This document shows, in pieces, positions 1 to 5,846 of a stretch of 6,691 nt of DNA. Every line of letters starts with the position of its first letter. Within the stretch, counting starts at the first letter, position 1. The position numbers and the translations under genes are program-made. The notes beneath the pieces are model-generated. The model saw only the letters and a program-made list of their open reading frames with translations. It searched no databases and was not told the origin of the DNA. This stretch comes from Paracoccaceae bacterium (lineage in GTDB: Bacteria; Pseudomonadota; Alphaproteobacteria; Rhodobacterales; Rhodobacteraceae): NCBI GenBank assembly GCA_009922885.1, contig RFUP01000122.1, positions 1-6,691 on the forward strand, read 5' to 3'.

Positions 1-566
1 TTGATCTTGTCGAAGGTGGTTTTGGCGTTCAGCACATCGACTTTGGCCACTTCGGTGTGGGGCATGGTTTCCATTTCCTCCATCGAGGAGGCGAGGATAT
101 TGCCGCGGACGTAGAAATTGGCCGACGATTTGCGCGGGCCGATGAGGGCGTGGGTGATATGGGCCTTGCCGGTGAGGCCGTTCGCCTCGTGCACTTCGCG
201 GATATAGGGGATGAGGCCGGGGTTGCCTTCGAAGCTGTGGACTTCCGCGCCGCAGCGTTTGGCAATCACCGACGACATATAGCCGATGCCGCCGCCCAGT
301 TCGATCACGCGGTCATCGGATTTGACGATGCGGAGAACGGCGTCGGTTTCCTTGCGTTCGTAGGTATTGGCGCGGAGCGCTTGGCGGATGCGCGGGCGCA
401 GGATGTTCATGTTCTTCGGAAAGCGGACGCCGTGCGACCAGATAAAGCGCTTGCCTCCGGCTTCCTCGGGGGCGCTTGCTTCGTCGTCGTTCTCGTCGAT
501 GCCGGGGTCGAGATCGGAAAAGTCGTCGTCATCATCCGGGGCGGGGCGTGGCGATTTCTTGGCCAA
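1..566 (-). CDS. FkbM-family SAM-dependent methyltransferase, 3' end beyond the window
   Basis: Seen: an open frame of 188 codons runs from a TTG at 566 to the left edge without a stop. The SAM-binding motif I is clear at residues 87-97 (VIELGGGIGYM), followed by SFEGNP at 111-116, where the acidic residue of motif II (E113) would contact the SAM ribose. Residues 1-38 form a strongly acidic, low-complexity leader including a run of five Asp at 11-15. Known: FkbM enzymes O-methylate sugars or polyketide hydroxyls, and in bacteria they often sit in polysaccharide clusters. Inferred: it methylates the glycan built by the upstream genes. The TTG start is chosen because GGAGAG lies 5 nt before it and because it falls one base after the stop of the preceding gene; the first in-frame ATG would be residue 53, after the acidic leader. 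The C-terminal part lies outside the window. Family call is firm, substrate unknown. Confidence 0.88.
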   Translation of the reverse strand, partial: MAKKSPRPAPDDDDDFSDLDPGIDENDDEASAPEEAGGKRFIWSHGVRFPKNMNILRPRIRQALRANTYERKETDAVLRIVKSDDRVIELGGGIGYMSSVIAKRCGAEVHSFEGNPGLIPYIREVHEANGLTGKAHITHALIGPRKSSANFYVRGNILASSMEEMETMPHTEVAKVDVLNAKTTFDKI

Positions 567-567
567 A

Positions 568-2976
568 TCAGCTCTCCATGTCGAGGGCGAGGGCGTAGGC
601 CACACGCTCGGTTGTCGTCAGTTTGAGGTCCACGGCTTGGTCGTAGAGTTCCTGAAACTCGGGGCTGGCGTGCAGCTCGGCGGCTTTGTCTTGGTGCCAC
701 TTATACCCGTATTCGTGCCATTTGCGAAGCTCCGGATCAGCCAGAAGGCGATCAAGTTCGGCGCGGACGCGGGGGATGTTGCGTTTGATGGTGACATCGC
801 GGTGGTCGGACCAGTCCATGCGGATCCAGTAATTGAGGCCGATGGAGCGATCGACGTGGAGGGCGCGGCCGCGTTGGCGCTTCACGAGGAAGCTTTCGGC
901 GGAGCGGAGCGCGTAGTGGTTCAGTTGTAGAAGGTCGTAGCCGATGGATTTGACCGAGTTGCGCCAACCGTTCTCGGAGGCTTCCTTAATCATGTCCTTG
1001 CCGGAGCCGTTCACCCATTTGACGCGGTCTTTCCATGCGTCGTCGAGTTTGTTCGGGCGGTGGCAGGAGATTTTTTCGTAGGCGCCGACGTTTTTGAACA
1101 TCGTCTTGAAGCCCCAGACGGTGTGGGGTTTGGGGCAGAATTTCGGGGCGCAGTGGTCGAACTGGTCGATCACCAATTCGTCGGCCAGCGTGGTGACGCC
1201 GTTATGGCCGAAGAGGCGCCATGTCATGGCGACGTTGGTGGCATCGGGGACGCGGGCGAAGAAATCGTCGAGTGTGCCATTGCCACAGCGGACGTTGATG
1301 AATTCGTCCACGTCGATGTGGATGATCCAGTCCGCGTTCATGATGACGGGCTCTTTGAGCGACTTGTTGAGCGCGTATTGCTGCGGCGAGTTGCCTTTCC
1401 AGTCGTCGTTATTGCGGTGCTGGAGGTGGCCCAAGGCCATGAGGCGGTCAAGGAGTTCGGCGGTGCCGTCTTCGCAGCCGTTGGTGTAGATGAGGAAGTT
1501 ATCGACGCCCATGGCGCGGTGATAGGCCACCCATTCGAGAATGTAGGGGGCCTCGTTTTTCATACAGCCGACGATCACATTGCCGGAGCGGCCCGAGGGC
1601 AGAGCGTGCGGTTGCATCGGCGCGTAGGGGGCGGCGAGTTCTTCCTCGTTGATCATGCCGAGCTTGTTGTGCGGCTTGAAAGAGGAGTGGCGAAGTTTCT
1701 CGAAGTTCTGGATAGCGAGCGGCGGCATGATGGCCTTGGCTTGCGGGGAAAGGCCTTCGACATCGCTCACAGGCGCGGAGGGGGCAGCCGTGGGTGTGAC
1801 GGCGGGTGTGACGGCGGCAACAGGCGCGGCGGTGCCTTTCAAGCGCGCCAGTTCGGCGGCCATTTCCTTGCGGGCTTCCACGGTGGCGCTGTCGATGCGC
1901 CAGAGGAACGACAAGAGATATTGCGAAGCGCGGTAGCCCCGGCCCGGAACAGCCTCGGCCCAAGTGCCCTTGGCGCGGTCGCGCTTGAGGGAGGCTTCGG
2001 TGAGGGCGGGGTGGGCTTTGAGAAGCGCCTTGTTCATCGCCTCGAAGGTTTTCGAAACGTCCGAAAGCGAGGCCGGATCAATGGGATCGCCCGCTTCCTG
2101 GATTTCGTTCATGAATTTGCGCCAGAGCGCGCGGGGGAGGATGCGCTTCGAGGTGCCGAGCACATGGAGCAGCAATTCGTTGAGTTGACGGCCCCGCGCC
2201 ACCCATGCGGCGGAATACTGGTTCGGGTGGCGGGCGGGATTGGCGCGACCGATGCCCTCTTCGATGCCGAACATCGCGCGCAGTTCTTCGGTGACGTTCT
2301 CGGACCAGAAGAGATCGGGATCATAGGGGCGGAACGACAGGCTTCCTGCACCGAAGGTGCCTTCCCAGAACTCTTGCAGGCGGGCGTAATCAAGCCAGAA
2401 GGCGGGGGTCTGGGTTTCGATGAAGCGGCCCTTGTCGGGTTCGATCTTATGGGCATCGAGGAGGCAATCATCCCACCAGTCTGAAGTGCCGGCGAGTTCG
2501 ATTTCCAAGTCTAGCGAAGCGCCCCGGCCTTCCATCACCTGTTCGGAATAGTGGCGCACGAGGAGGCGGGCCTGCTCGTCGATATGGGCGATGATGCGGA
2601 TATCTTGGGAGAAGCGCAGGAGCAGCGCGCGCAGGCGTTCAAGCTCGGAGACGCGATGGAGCGATGCGCCCAACTGGCTTGCGGACAGGATGAGCGTGTG
2701 GGGCTTCGTGGCTTCGATATCGCGCGCGAGTTGCTGGCCGATTTCATCGTAAAGAGCGGCCTGCTTTTCGGGCATCATATAGCCGCGATTGAAGCGGAGG
2801 GGGTCGATATGGTCGGGATCGGTGACGGCCATGTAGAGGCGCGTGTGGTTCTTCGGCCCGAGTGCACGCGGGAAGAGGATGCCCTTCTGGGCCATTTGCT
2901 CGCGTTTCTCGGCGAGCACGTCCTGCAAGCGGCCCGCGCCGACATGTTCAAGCCCGATATGGAGATAGATACGCAT
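568..2976 (-). CDS. Two-domain protein: sulfotransferase-like N-terminus fused to a family 2 glycosyltransferase
   Basis: Seen: 802 residues. Residues 1 to about 240 have the layout of bacterial sulfotransferases (HIG opening at 6-8, GILFP at 32-36, an ILS strand at 96-98, an RIIAHIDEQ region at 127-135), but the P-loop Lys/Thr/Ser and the usual Arg of the 3'-phosphate site are absent. Residues about 380-405 are an Ala/Pro/Thr/Val linker. Residues about 465-740 are a glycosyltransferase of the Glyco_tranf_2_4 type: CMKNE at 471-475, nucleotide-sugar/metal motif DVDEF at 555-559, LNHYALRS at 685-692. Inferred: a cytoplasmic, peripheral glycosyltransferase for a surface glycan, with the N-terminal half serving binding rather than catalysis. 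No signal peptide or membrane segment is visible. The ATG overlaps the upstream TGA by one base (TGATG), with AGAGGA 9 nt before it. Domain calls are good; activity of the N-terminal half is doubtful and the acceptor is unknown. Confidence 0.85.
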   Translation of the reverse strand: MRIYLHIGLEHVGAGRLQDVLAEKREQMAQKGILFPRALGPKNHTRLYMAVTDPDHIDPLRFNRGYMMPEKQAALYDEIGQQLARDIEATKPHTLILSASQLGASLHRVSELERLRALLLRFSQDIRIIAHIDEQARLLVRHYSEQVMEGRGASLDLEIELAGTSDWWDDCLLDAHKIEPDKGRFIETQTPAFWLDYARLQEFWEGTFGAGSLSFRPYDPDLFWSENVTEELRAMFGIEEGIGRANPARHPNQYSAAWVARGRQLNELLLHVLGTSKRILPRALWRKFMNEIQEAGDPIDPASLSDVSKTFEAMNKALLKAHPALTEASLKRDRAKGTWAEAVPGRGYRASQYLLSFLWRIDSATVEARKEMAAELARLKGTAAPVAAVTPAVTPTAAPSAPVSDVEGLSPQAKAIMPPLAIQNFEKLRHSSFKPHNKLGMINEEELAAPYAPMQPHALPSGRSGNVIVGCMKNEAPYILEWVAYHRAMGVDNFLIYTNGCEDGTAELLDRLMALGHLQHRNNDDWKGNSPQQYALNKSLKEPVIMNADWIIHIDVDEFINVRCGNGTLDDFFARVPDATNVAMTWRLFGHNGVTTLADELVIDQFDHCAPKFCPKPHTVWGFKTMFKNVGAYEKISCHRPNKLDDAWKDRVKWVNGSGKDMIKEASENGWRNSVKSIGYDLLQLNHYALRSAESFLVKRQRGRALHVDRSIGLNYWIRMDWSDHRDVTIKRNIPRVRAELDRLLADPELRKWHEYGYKWHQDKAAELHASPEFQELYDQAVDLKLTTTERVAYALALDMES
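572..577 (-). promoter_or_regulatory. Ribosome binding site deciding the TTG start of the FkbM gene
   Basis: On the minus strand GGAGAG is followed by 5 nt and then TTG at 566-564. It lies inside the last codons of the upstream fusion gene, whose TGA (570-568) sits between this site and the TTG. The position supports TTG as the true start and suggests coupled or re-initiated translation. Confidence 0.65.
1792..1815. repeat. Perfect 12-bp tandem duplication in the interdomain linker
   Basis: GGGTGTGACGGC occurs twice, back to back (1792-1803 and 1804-1815). On the coding strand it encodes residues 388-395 of the fusion protein, AVTP twice. Being in frame and inside a low-complexity Ala/Pro/Thr linker, it can vary in copy number without harming either domain. 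Confidence 0.85.
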
Positions 2977-3614
2977 CAGGCGGCGTCCTCTTCAGTGTCG
3001 TCAGACGGGTTCGCATTGGCGGTGCCCCACCATGGCAGATCGCGGCCGATATGGGCTTCGATGCGGCGCGGGGCATCGGGGGCGGCGGTGTCATATTCGA
3101 GGAAGGCCGGATCGCCCGCGAAGATCGCCCGAAGATGGGCGTAATGCCCTTCGATCCATGTGATGCGTTCACGCGAGGTTTCTCCGAAACCAGCGGGCAG
3201 GCCGGGGATATTGCCTTTGGGCAGGCGATCGGTGCCGAGATCGGACCAGCGGAGCATCGAATCCGAGAGCGCACGCGCCTCGCGCCATGAGGCCAAAAAG
3301 CGCACACCGGGGTGATGGCGGCGGATGGCGTCGATCAGGGCGAAATCGGTTTGAGGCCAGATCGAGAGGCCTTGGGCAACGGTGGAAATCTCGGAAAACC
3401 CGTCGAATTCTTCCATATGGGCCAAGGGATCGCCGGTTTCGTAAAAGCCGCGATACATCAGATCGGCGACGAAAGTGCCGGGGAGGCCTGCGGCCTCGGT
3501 CTGGCGGCGGCGGATGCGGTAATCGGCCACTTTCAACCCCGCCACTTTCAGCGCATGGGCCAAGGTAGTGGTGCCGGATTTCGGCAGGCCGAGATTGACG
3601 ACGCGAAGCCTCAT
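2976..3614 (-). CDS. Sulfotransferase family protein (PAPS-dependent)
   Basis: Seen: 212 residues. The N-terminus is a strand followed by the 5'-phosphosulfate-binding P-loop, LGLPKSGTTTL at residues 8-18, with K12 and T15/T16 in the expected places. Residues 104-123 (strand RFLAS, then WREARALSDSMLRW) match the 3'-phosphate-binding region, with R111 and S117/S119 as candidates. The C-terminus has an EYD at 173-175 and LPWWGTANANP at 193-203. Known: such enzymes move a sulfuryl group from PAPS to hydroxyls of carbohydrates or other acceptors. Inferred: it sulfates the glycan made by the neighbouring glycosyltransferases. The start ATG (3614-3612) overlaps the upstream TGA in an ATGA arrangement. 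The frame is open further upstream to 3848, but that extension is Arg/Ala/Pro-rich, lies over the neighbouring gene, and would put the P-loop unusually far from the N-terminus. No good Shine-Dalgarno is seen, so translation probably depends on coupling. About 212 residues is short for the family but includes both cofactor motifs. Confidence 0.87.
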   Translation of the reverse strand: MRLRVVNLGLPKSGTTTLAHALKVAGLKVADYRIRRRQTEAAGLPGTFVADLMYRGFYETGDPLAHMEEFDGFSEISTVAQGLSIWPQTDFALIDAIRRHHPGVRFLASWREARALSDSMLRWSDLGTDRLPKGNIPGLPAGFGETSRERITWIEGHYAHLRAIFAGDPAFLEYDTAAPDAPRRIEAHIGRDLPWWGTANANPSDDTEEDAA

Positions 3615-4642
3615 GACGCGAGCCCAAGCTCGATCAGCATCTTCTCTTCCTGCGGTGGCAGAGTGGAGGCGTTGCGGAGTTGCTCCTGCATCTCGCGGTA
3701 TTCCTCGCGGGCAAGCAATGCGTCGCGCTTGGCGATATGGAGCTTCACGGCTTCGAGATGGAGCGCGTCGATCACCGGATCCTCGCGCAGGCGCGCCATT
3801 TCGGCGTTGAGTGCGGGCAGGTAGCGATGGATGGAGGTGTCTTCCCACGGCCCGTCATTGCGCTCGCGCCAATAGGTGTCGTCGAAGGCGCGGTTCTCGC
3901 GGTTCACATCGCCCCGGTCGTTCTTGACGAGATAGCTGTCGAGTGAGCGGAGCGCGTAGTGGTTGAGCGTGGCGAAATCGCGCGCACCTGCGGCGGGGAA
4001 TTTGCGGATACGGCGCGGATTGGCGGCAACGAGGAACTTGTGCGGCACATTGCGTCCCGAACCGTCCTTCCACTCGGGATGGCGTTTCTTCGGCAGGTTG
4101 GCTTTGAAAAAGGGGCGGTGCGCGCCGTAATACTGCAAGGGAAAATCGTGTCGCACCAAGGACTTGACCTCTATGGCGCTTTCCCCGCACCAGAGGTCCG
4201 GATTATGGCAGCGGGTGAATTGCTCGATCACGGGGCGGTCTTCGAAGGCCTCGATGCCCGCATTGGCGAAGAACTGGAACTGCACCGAAATGGCTTGCGG
4301 GTTGCCGCAGGCCTCGATCAGCGCAGGGAGGGTGTGATCGCCGATATGGATGTTGAGAAACTCGTCCACATCCGCCACCCAGACCCAATCGGCTTCCGTC
4401 ACGACAGGCTGCTTGGCGGCGTCTTTCAGCGCCTCCATCTGGTAATTGCGCCCCTCGGCGGGGTTCGGCAGATGCACGACAAGGCCTTTGGCGGCCAAGG
4501 CATCGAGCAAGCGATCTGTCGCGTCGGTGCAATCGTTGGAATAGAAAAGAAAATCCGTAACGCCTAAGATGCGGTTGAAGGCGATCCACTCCAAAAGGAA
4601 CGGGCCTTCGTTCTTCACACAGGTGACAGCCGTTATCCGCAT
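3611..4642 (-). CDS. Family 2 glycosyltransferase (Glyco_tranf_2_4 type)
   Basis: Seen: 343 residues and first gene of the minus-strand operon. The N-terminus opens directly with the Rossmann-like strand and TCVKNEGPFLLEW (7-19), then an FYSND turn at 33-37. The metal/nucleotide-sugar motif DVDEF is at 91-95 and LNHYALRS at 226-233; the last 70 or so residues are charged and helical. Known: this group transfers a sugar from an activated donor and is common in surface polysaccharide loci. Inferred: cytoplasmic and soluble, since no membrane segment or signal peptide is seen, making an early step of the glycan later sulfated and methylated. The ATG at 4642 is preferred because AGAGG stands 7 nt upstream (4650-4654); an in-frame TTG at 4660 would add six residues and place that Shine-Dalgarno inside the gene. 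It shares its motif layout with the C-terminal half of the fusion protein two genes on. Donor and acceptor are unknown. Confidence 0.88.
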   Translation of the reverse strand: MRITAVTCVKNEGPFLLEWIAFNRILGVTDFLFYSNDCTDATDRLLDALAAKGLVVHLPNPAEGRNYQMEALKDAAKQPVVTEADWVWVADVDEFLNIHIGDHTLPALIEACGNPQAISVQFQFFANAGIEAFEDRPVIEQFTRCHNPDLWCGESAIEVKSLVRHDFPLQYYGAHRPFFKANLPKKRHPEWKDGSGRNVPHKFLVAANPRRIRKFPAAGARDFATLNHYALRSLDSYLVKNDRGDVNRENRAFDDTYWRERNDGPWEDTSIHRYLPALNAEMARLREDPVIDALHLEAVKLHIAKRDALLAREEYREMQEQLRNASTLPPQEEKMLIELGLAS

Positions 4643-4784
4643 GGGCGCACCTCTGACCAATCAATTCTTTGCATATACATCTCTGCCCAACCAACGCCCG
4701 GGTGCACCGGATCTTTTAACAAAAAAAGCATGTCAGACGGTTGAATCGTCGTCAATCACTCGCCTGAATGCAGAATGGCGGCGT

Positions 4785-4805
4785 GACCAATCCGCGACAT
4801 TGGTC
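4785..4805. promoter_or_regulatory. Perfect inverted repeat, candidate operator
   Basis: GACCAAT (4785-4791) and ATTGGTC (4799-4805) form a perfect 7-bp inverted repeat with a 7-bp spacer. A third copy lies at 4655-4661 beside the start of the glycosyltransferase gene, and the direct match extends to the 9 bases TGACCAATC (4654-4662 and 4784-4792). The arm spacing suits a dimeric regulator, and the repeat ends 4 bp before a -35-like TTGACG. No regulator gene is in the window, so the protein is unknown. Confidence 0.4.
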
Positions 4806-4809
4806 TGCC

Positions 4810-4841
4810 TTGACGCGGGCGCGCGGGAATGCAGTTCTAAA
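4810..4841 (+). promoter_or_regulatory. Weak candidate promoter for the moxR-like gene
   Basis: TTGACG at 4810-4815 matches five of six bases of the -35 consensus. The best -10-like hexamer downstream is TCTAAA (4836-4841, four of six), but its 20-bp spacing is too long to be convincing. It would give a leader of about 15 nt. Only the -35-like half is good. Confidence 0.22.
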
Positions 4842-4850
4842 AGGGCCAAG

Positions 4851-4856
4851 GGAGGG
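4851..4856 (+). promoter_or_regulatory. Ribosome binding site of the moxR-like gene
   Basis: GGAGGG stands 5 nt before the ATG at 4862, a strong Shine-Dalgarno that fixes the start. It contrasts with the next gene of the operon, which has none. Confidence 0.8.
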
Positions 4857-4861
4857 CCAGC

Positions 4862-5770
4862 ATGACCGCACTTACTTCGATTGACGATGTCCAGACATTG
4901 CTGGGCAAGGAAGATTACATCTGCGGGCGGGCGCTGGCGACGGTGGTGTTCCTTGCGCTGAAACTCGGCAAGCCGCTCTTTCTCGAAGGCGAACCCGGCA
5001 CCGGGAAAACCGAGATCGCCAAGGCGATTGCCACTGCGCTGGGCCGCAAACTCATCCGCCTGCAATGCTATGAAGGCCTCGATGCGGCTTCGGCGGTATG
5101 TGAATGGAACTTCGCAGGCCAGATGATCGCCATTCGCACGGCAGAAGCTTCGGGCGGGGCCGAGCGCGGCGATCTGCAATCGGAGCTTTTTTCTGAGGAG
5201 TATCTGATCGAACGCCCGCTTCTGCAGGCGATGCGCCCGCAAGAGGGCGGCGCGCCGGTGCTCCTCATCGACGAATTGGACCGCACGGACGAACCCTTCG
5301 AGGCCTTCCTCCTCGAAGCGCTCTCGGATTTCCAGGTGACGATCCCGGAACTGGGCACGATCAAAGCCCCCGAGCCGCCCATCGTCATCCTCACCTCCAA
5401 CCGGACCCGCGAAGTGCATGACGCGCTCAAACGCCGCTGCCTTTATCACTGGGTTGACTACCCGACTTTCGACCGCGAGGTCGAAATCCTGCAGGCCCGC
5501 GCGCCCGAAGCAACCGAGGCGCTCAGCCGTGAGGTTGTGGCCTTTGTTCAGCAGTTGCGGACCGAAGACCTGTTCAAGAAACCCGGGGTGGCCGAAACCA
5601 TCGACTGGGCGAAATGCCTCCTCGCGCTCGACGTCATCAGCCTCTCGCCCGACGTGATCGCCGACACGCTGGGCGCAATCCTGAAATATCAGGACGACAT
5701 CCAGCGGATCGAAGGCGGCGAGGCCAAAAAGATCCTCGAAGACAGCCGCGCGGCGCTGGAACCCGCATGA
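4862..5770 (+). CDS. MoxR-family AAA+ ATPase, CoxD-like
   Basis: Seen: 302 residues, a single AAA+ module of ordinary length for the family. Walker A is GEPGTGKT at 43-50, Walker B VLLIDELDR at 133-141, sensor 1 LTSN at 177-180, arginine-finger candidates are R191/R192 in LKRRC, and a sensor-2-like helix follows PGVAETIDWAK at 241-251. Known: MoxR ATPases form hexamers and work with VWA proteins to insert metals or activate enzyme complexes; CoxD, its close look-alike, is needed to finish the Mo/Cu centre of aerobic CO dehydrogenase. Inferred: with the downstream CoxE-type protein it forms such an activation machine, probably for a molybdenum hydroxylase, though no client gene is in the window. 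It is first in a plus-strand operon, divergent from the glycan genes. A long antisense frame over it is a codon-bias shadow. Family call firm, client unknown. Confidence 0.93.
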   Translation: MTALTSIDDVQTLLGKEDYICGRALATVVFLALKLGKPLFLEGEPGTGKTEIAKAIATALGRKLIRLQCYEGLDAASAVCEWNFAGQMIAIRTAEASGGAERGDLQSELFSEEYLIERPLLQAMRPQEGGAPVLLIDELDRTDEPFEAFLLEALSDFQVTIPELGTIKAPEPPIVILTSNRTREVHDALKRRCLYHWVDYPTFDREVEILQARAPEATEALSREVVAFVQQLRTEDLFKKPGVAETIDWAKCLLALDVISLSPDVIADTLGAILKYQDDIQRIEGGEAKKILEDSRAALEPA

Positions 5771-5846
5771 CCCGCCCCCTTCATTTCGTCAAAAATACCT
5801 CGGGGGGAGTCCGCAGGACGGGGGGCAGCGCCCCCCTTGACCTCTG
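5771..5846. repeat. G/C-rich double-hairpin intergenic element, probably an interspersed repeat
   Basis: The spacer between the two plus-strand genes contains two adjacent hairpins: GTCC-GCA-GGAC (5809-5819) and a perfect 7-bp stem GGGGGGC-AGC-GCCCCCC (5820-5836). Further C and G runs at 5775-5779 and 5802-5807 allow competing pairings. An A-rich patch (5790-5796, within GTCAAAAATACC) precedes them. I recall similar CAAAAATACC...GGGGGCAGCGCCCCC segments scattered between genes in Rhodobacteraceae, which is memory rather than a search result. Only two T follow the stem, so it is not a typical intrinsic terminator; it may stabilise the moxR message or damp expression of the second gene. Confidence 0.6.
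5820..5836 (+). terminator. Strong GC hairpin, possible attenuating or message-stabilising stem rather than a true terminator
   Basis: A perfect 7-bp stem with an AGC loop, made entirely of G-C pairs. No U-tract follows on the plus strand (the next bases are TTGACC), and on the minus strand the T run lies more than 20 bases beyond the stem. A Rho-independent stop is therefore unlikely, but the structure ends just 10 bp before the start codon of the next gene. Confidence 0.3.

Larger units (their letters stand above)
4643..4861. other. Divergent intergenic region between the glycan operon and the moxR-like operon
   Basis: No gene is seen in these 219 bases. They hold the only clearly AT-rich stretch of the window (about 4661-4680 and 4711-4728, with a run of seven A at 4720-4727), a GGTGCACC palindrome (4701-4708), three GACCAAT boxes described separately, and an 8-bp direct repeat GAATGCAG (4766-4773 and 4827-4834). 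Toward the minus-strand operon a weak -10-like TATATG (4677-4672) would give a leader of about 20 nt, but no matching -35 is visible. Both operons must be started from this region or from read-through. Confidence 0.6.

Noticed and set aside
57..626. Plus-strand open frame of 189 codons opposite the FkbM gene
   Set aside because: The minus strand carries the SAM-binding motif and a matching ribosome binding site; this frame has no recognisable feature.
1060..2484. Long plus-strand open frame of 474 codons opposite the fusion gene
   Set aside because: It is the antisense of a gene with clear motifs. The product is rich in Gly, Val, Phe and His with no recognisable domain, as expected from reverse reading of high-GC codons.
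3615..3848. N-terminal extension of the sulfotransferase frame by 78 residues
   Set aside because: It lies wholly over the glycosyltransferase gene, is Arg/Ala/Pro-rich, and the ATG at 3614 in an ATGA overlap places the P-loop at the usual distance from the N-terminus.
3959..4567. Plus-strand open frame of 202 codons opposite the first glycosyltransferase
   Set aside because: Mirrors the coding strand of a well supported gene and shows no domain or credible ribosome binding site.
4643..4660. TTG at 4660 as start of the first glycosyltransferase
   Set aside because: It would swallow the AGAGG ribosome binding site that serves the ATG at 4642, and the family fold begins right at that ATG.
4701..4708. 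GGTGCACC palindrome as an operator
   Set aside because: A single 8-bp palindrome with no second copy or extended symmetry nearby; expected by chance often enough in GC-rich DNA.
4569..4865. Plus-strand 98-codon frame spanning the intergenic region
   Set aside because: It starts inside the antisense of the glycosyltransferase, crosses the probable control region and overlaps the moxR-like start; no domain or ribosome binding site supports it.
4733..5449. Minus-strand open frame of 238 codons opposite the moxR-like gene
   Set aside because: It covers the Walker A and B coding region of the plus-strand ATPase and has no motif of its own; a codon-bias shadow.
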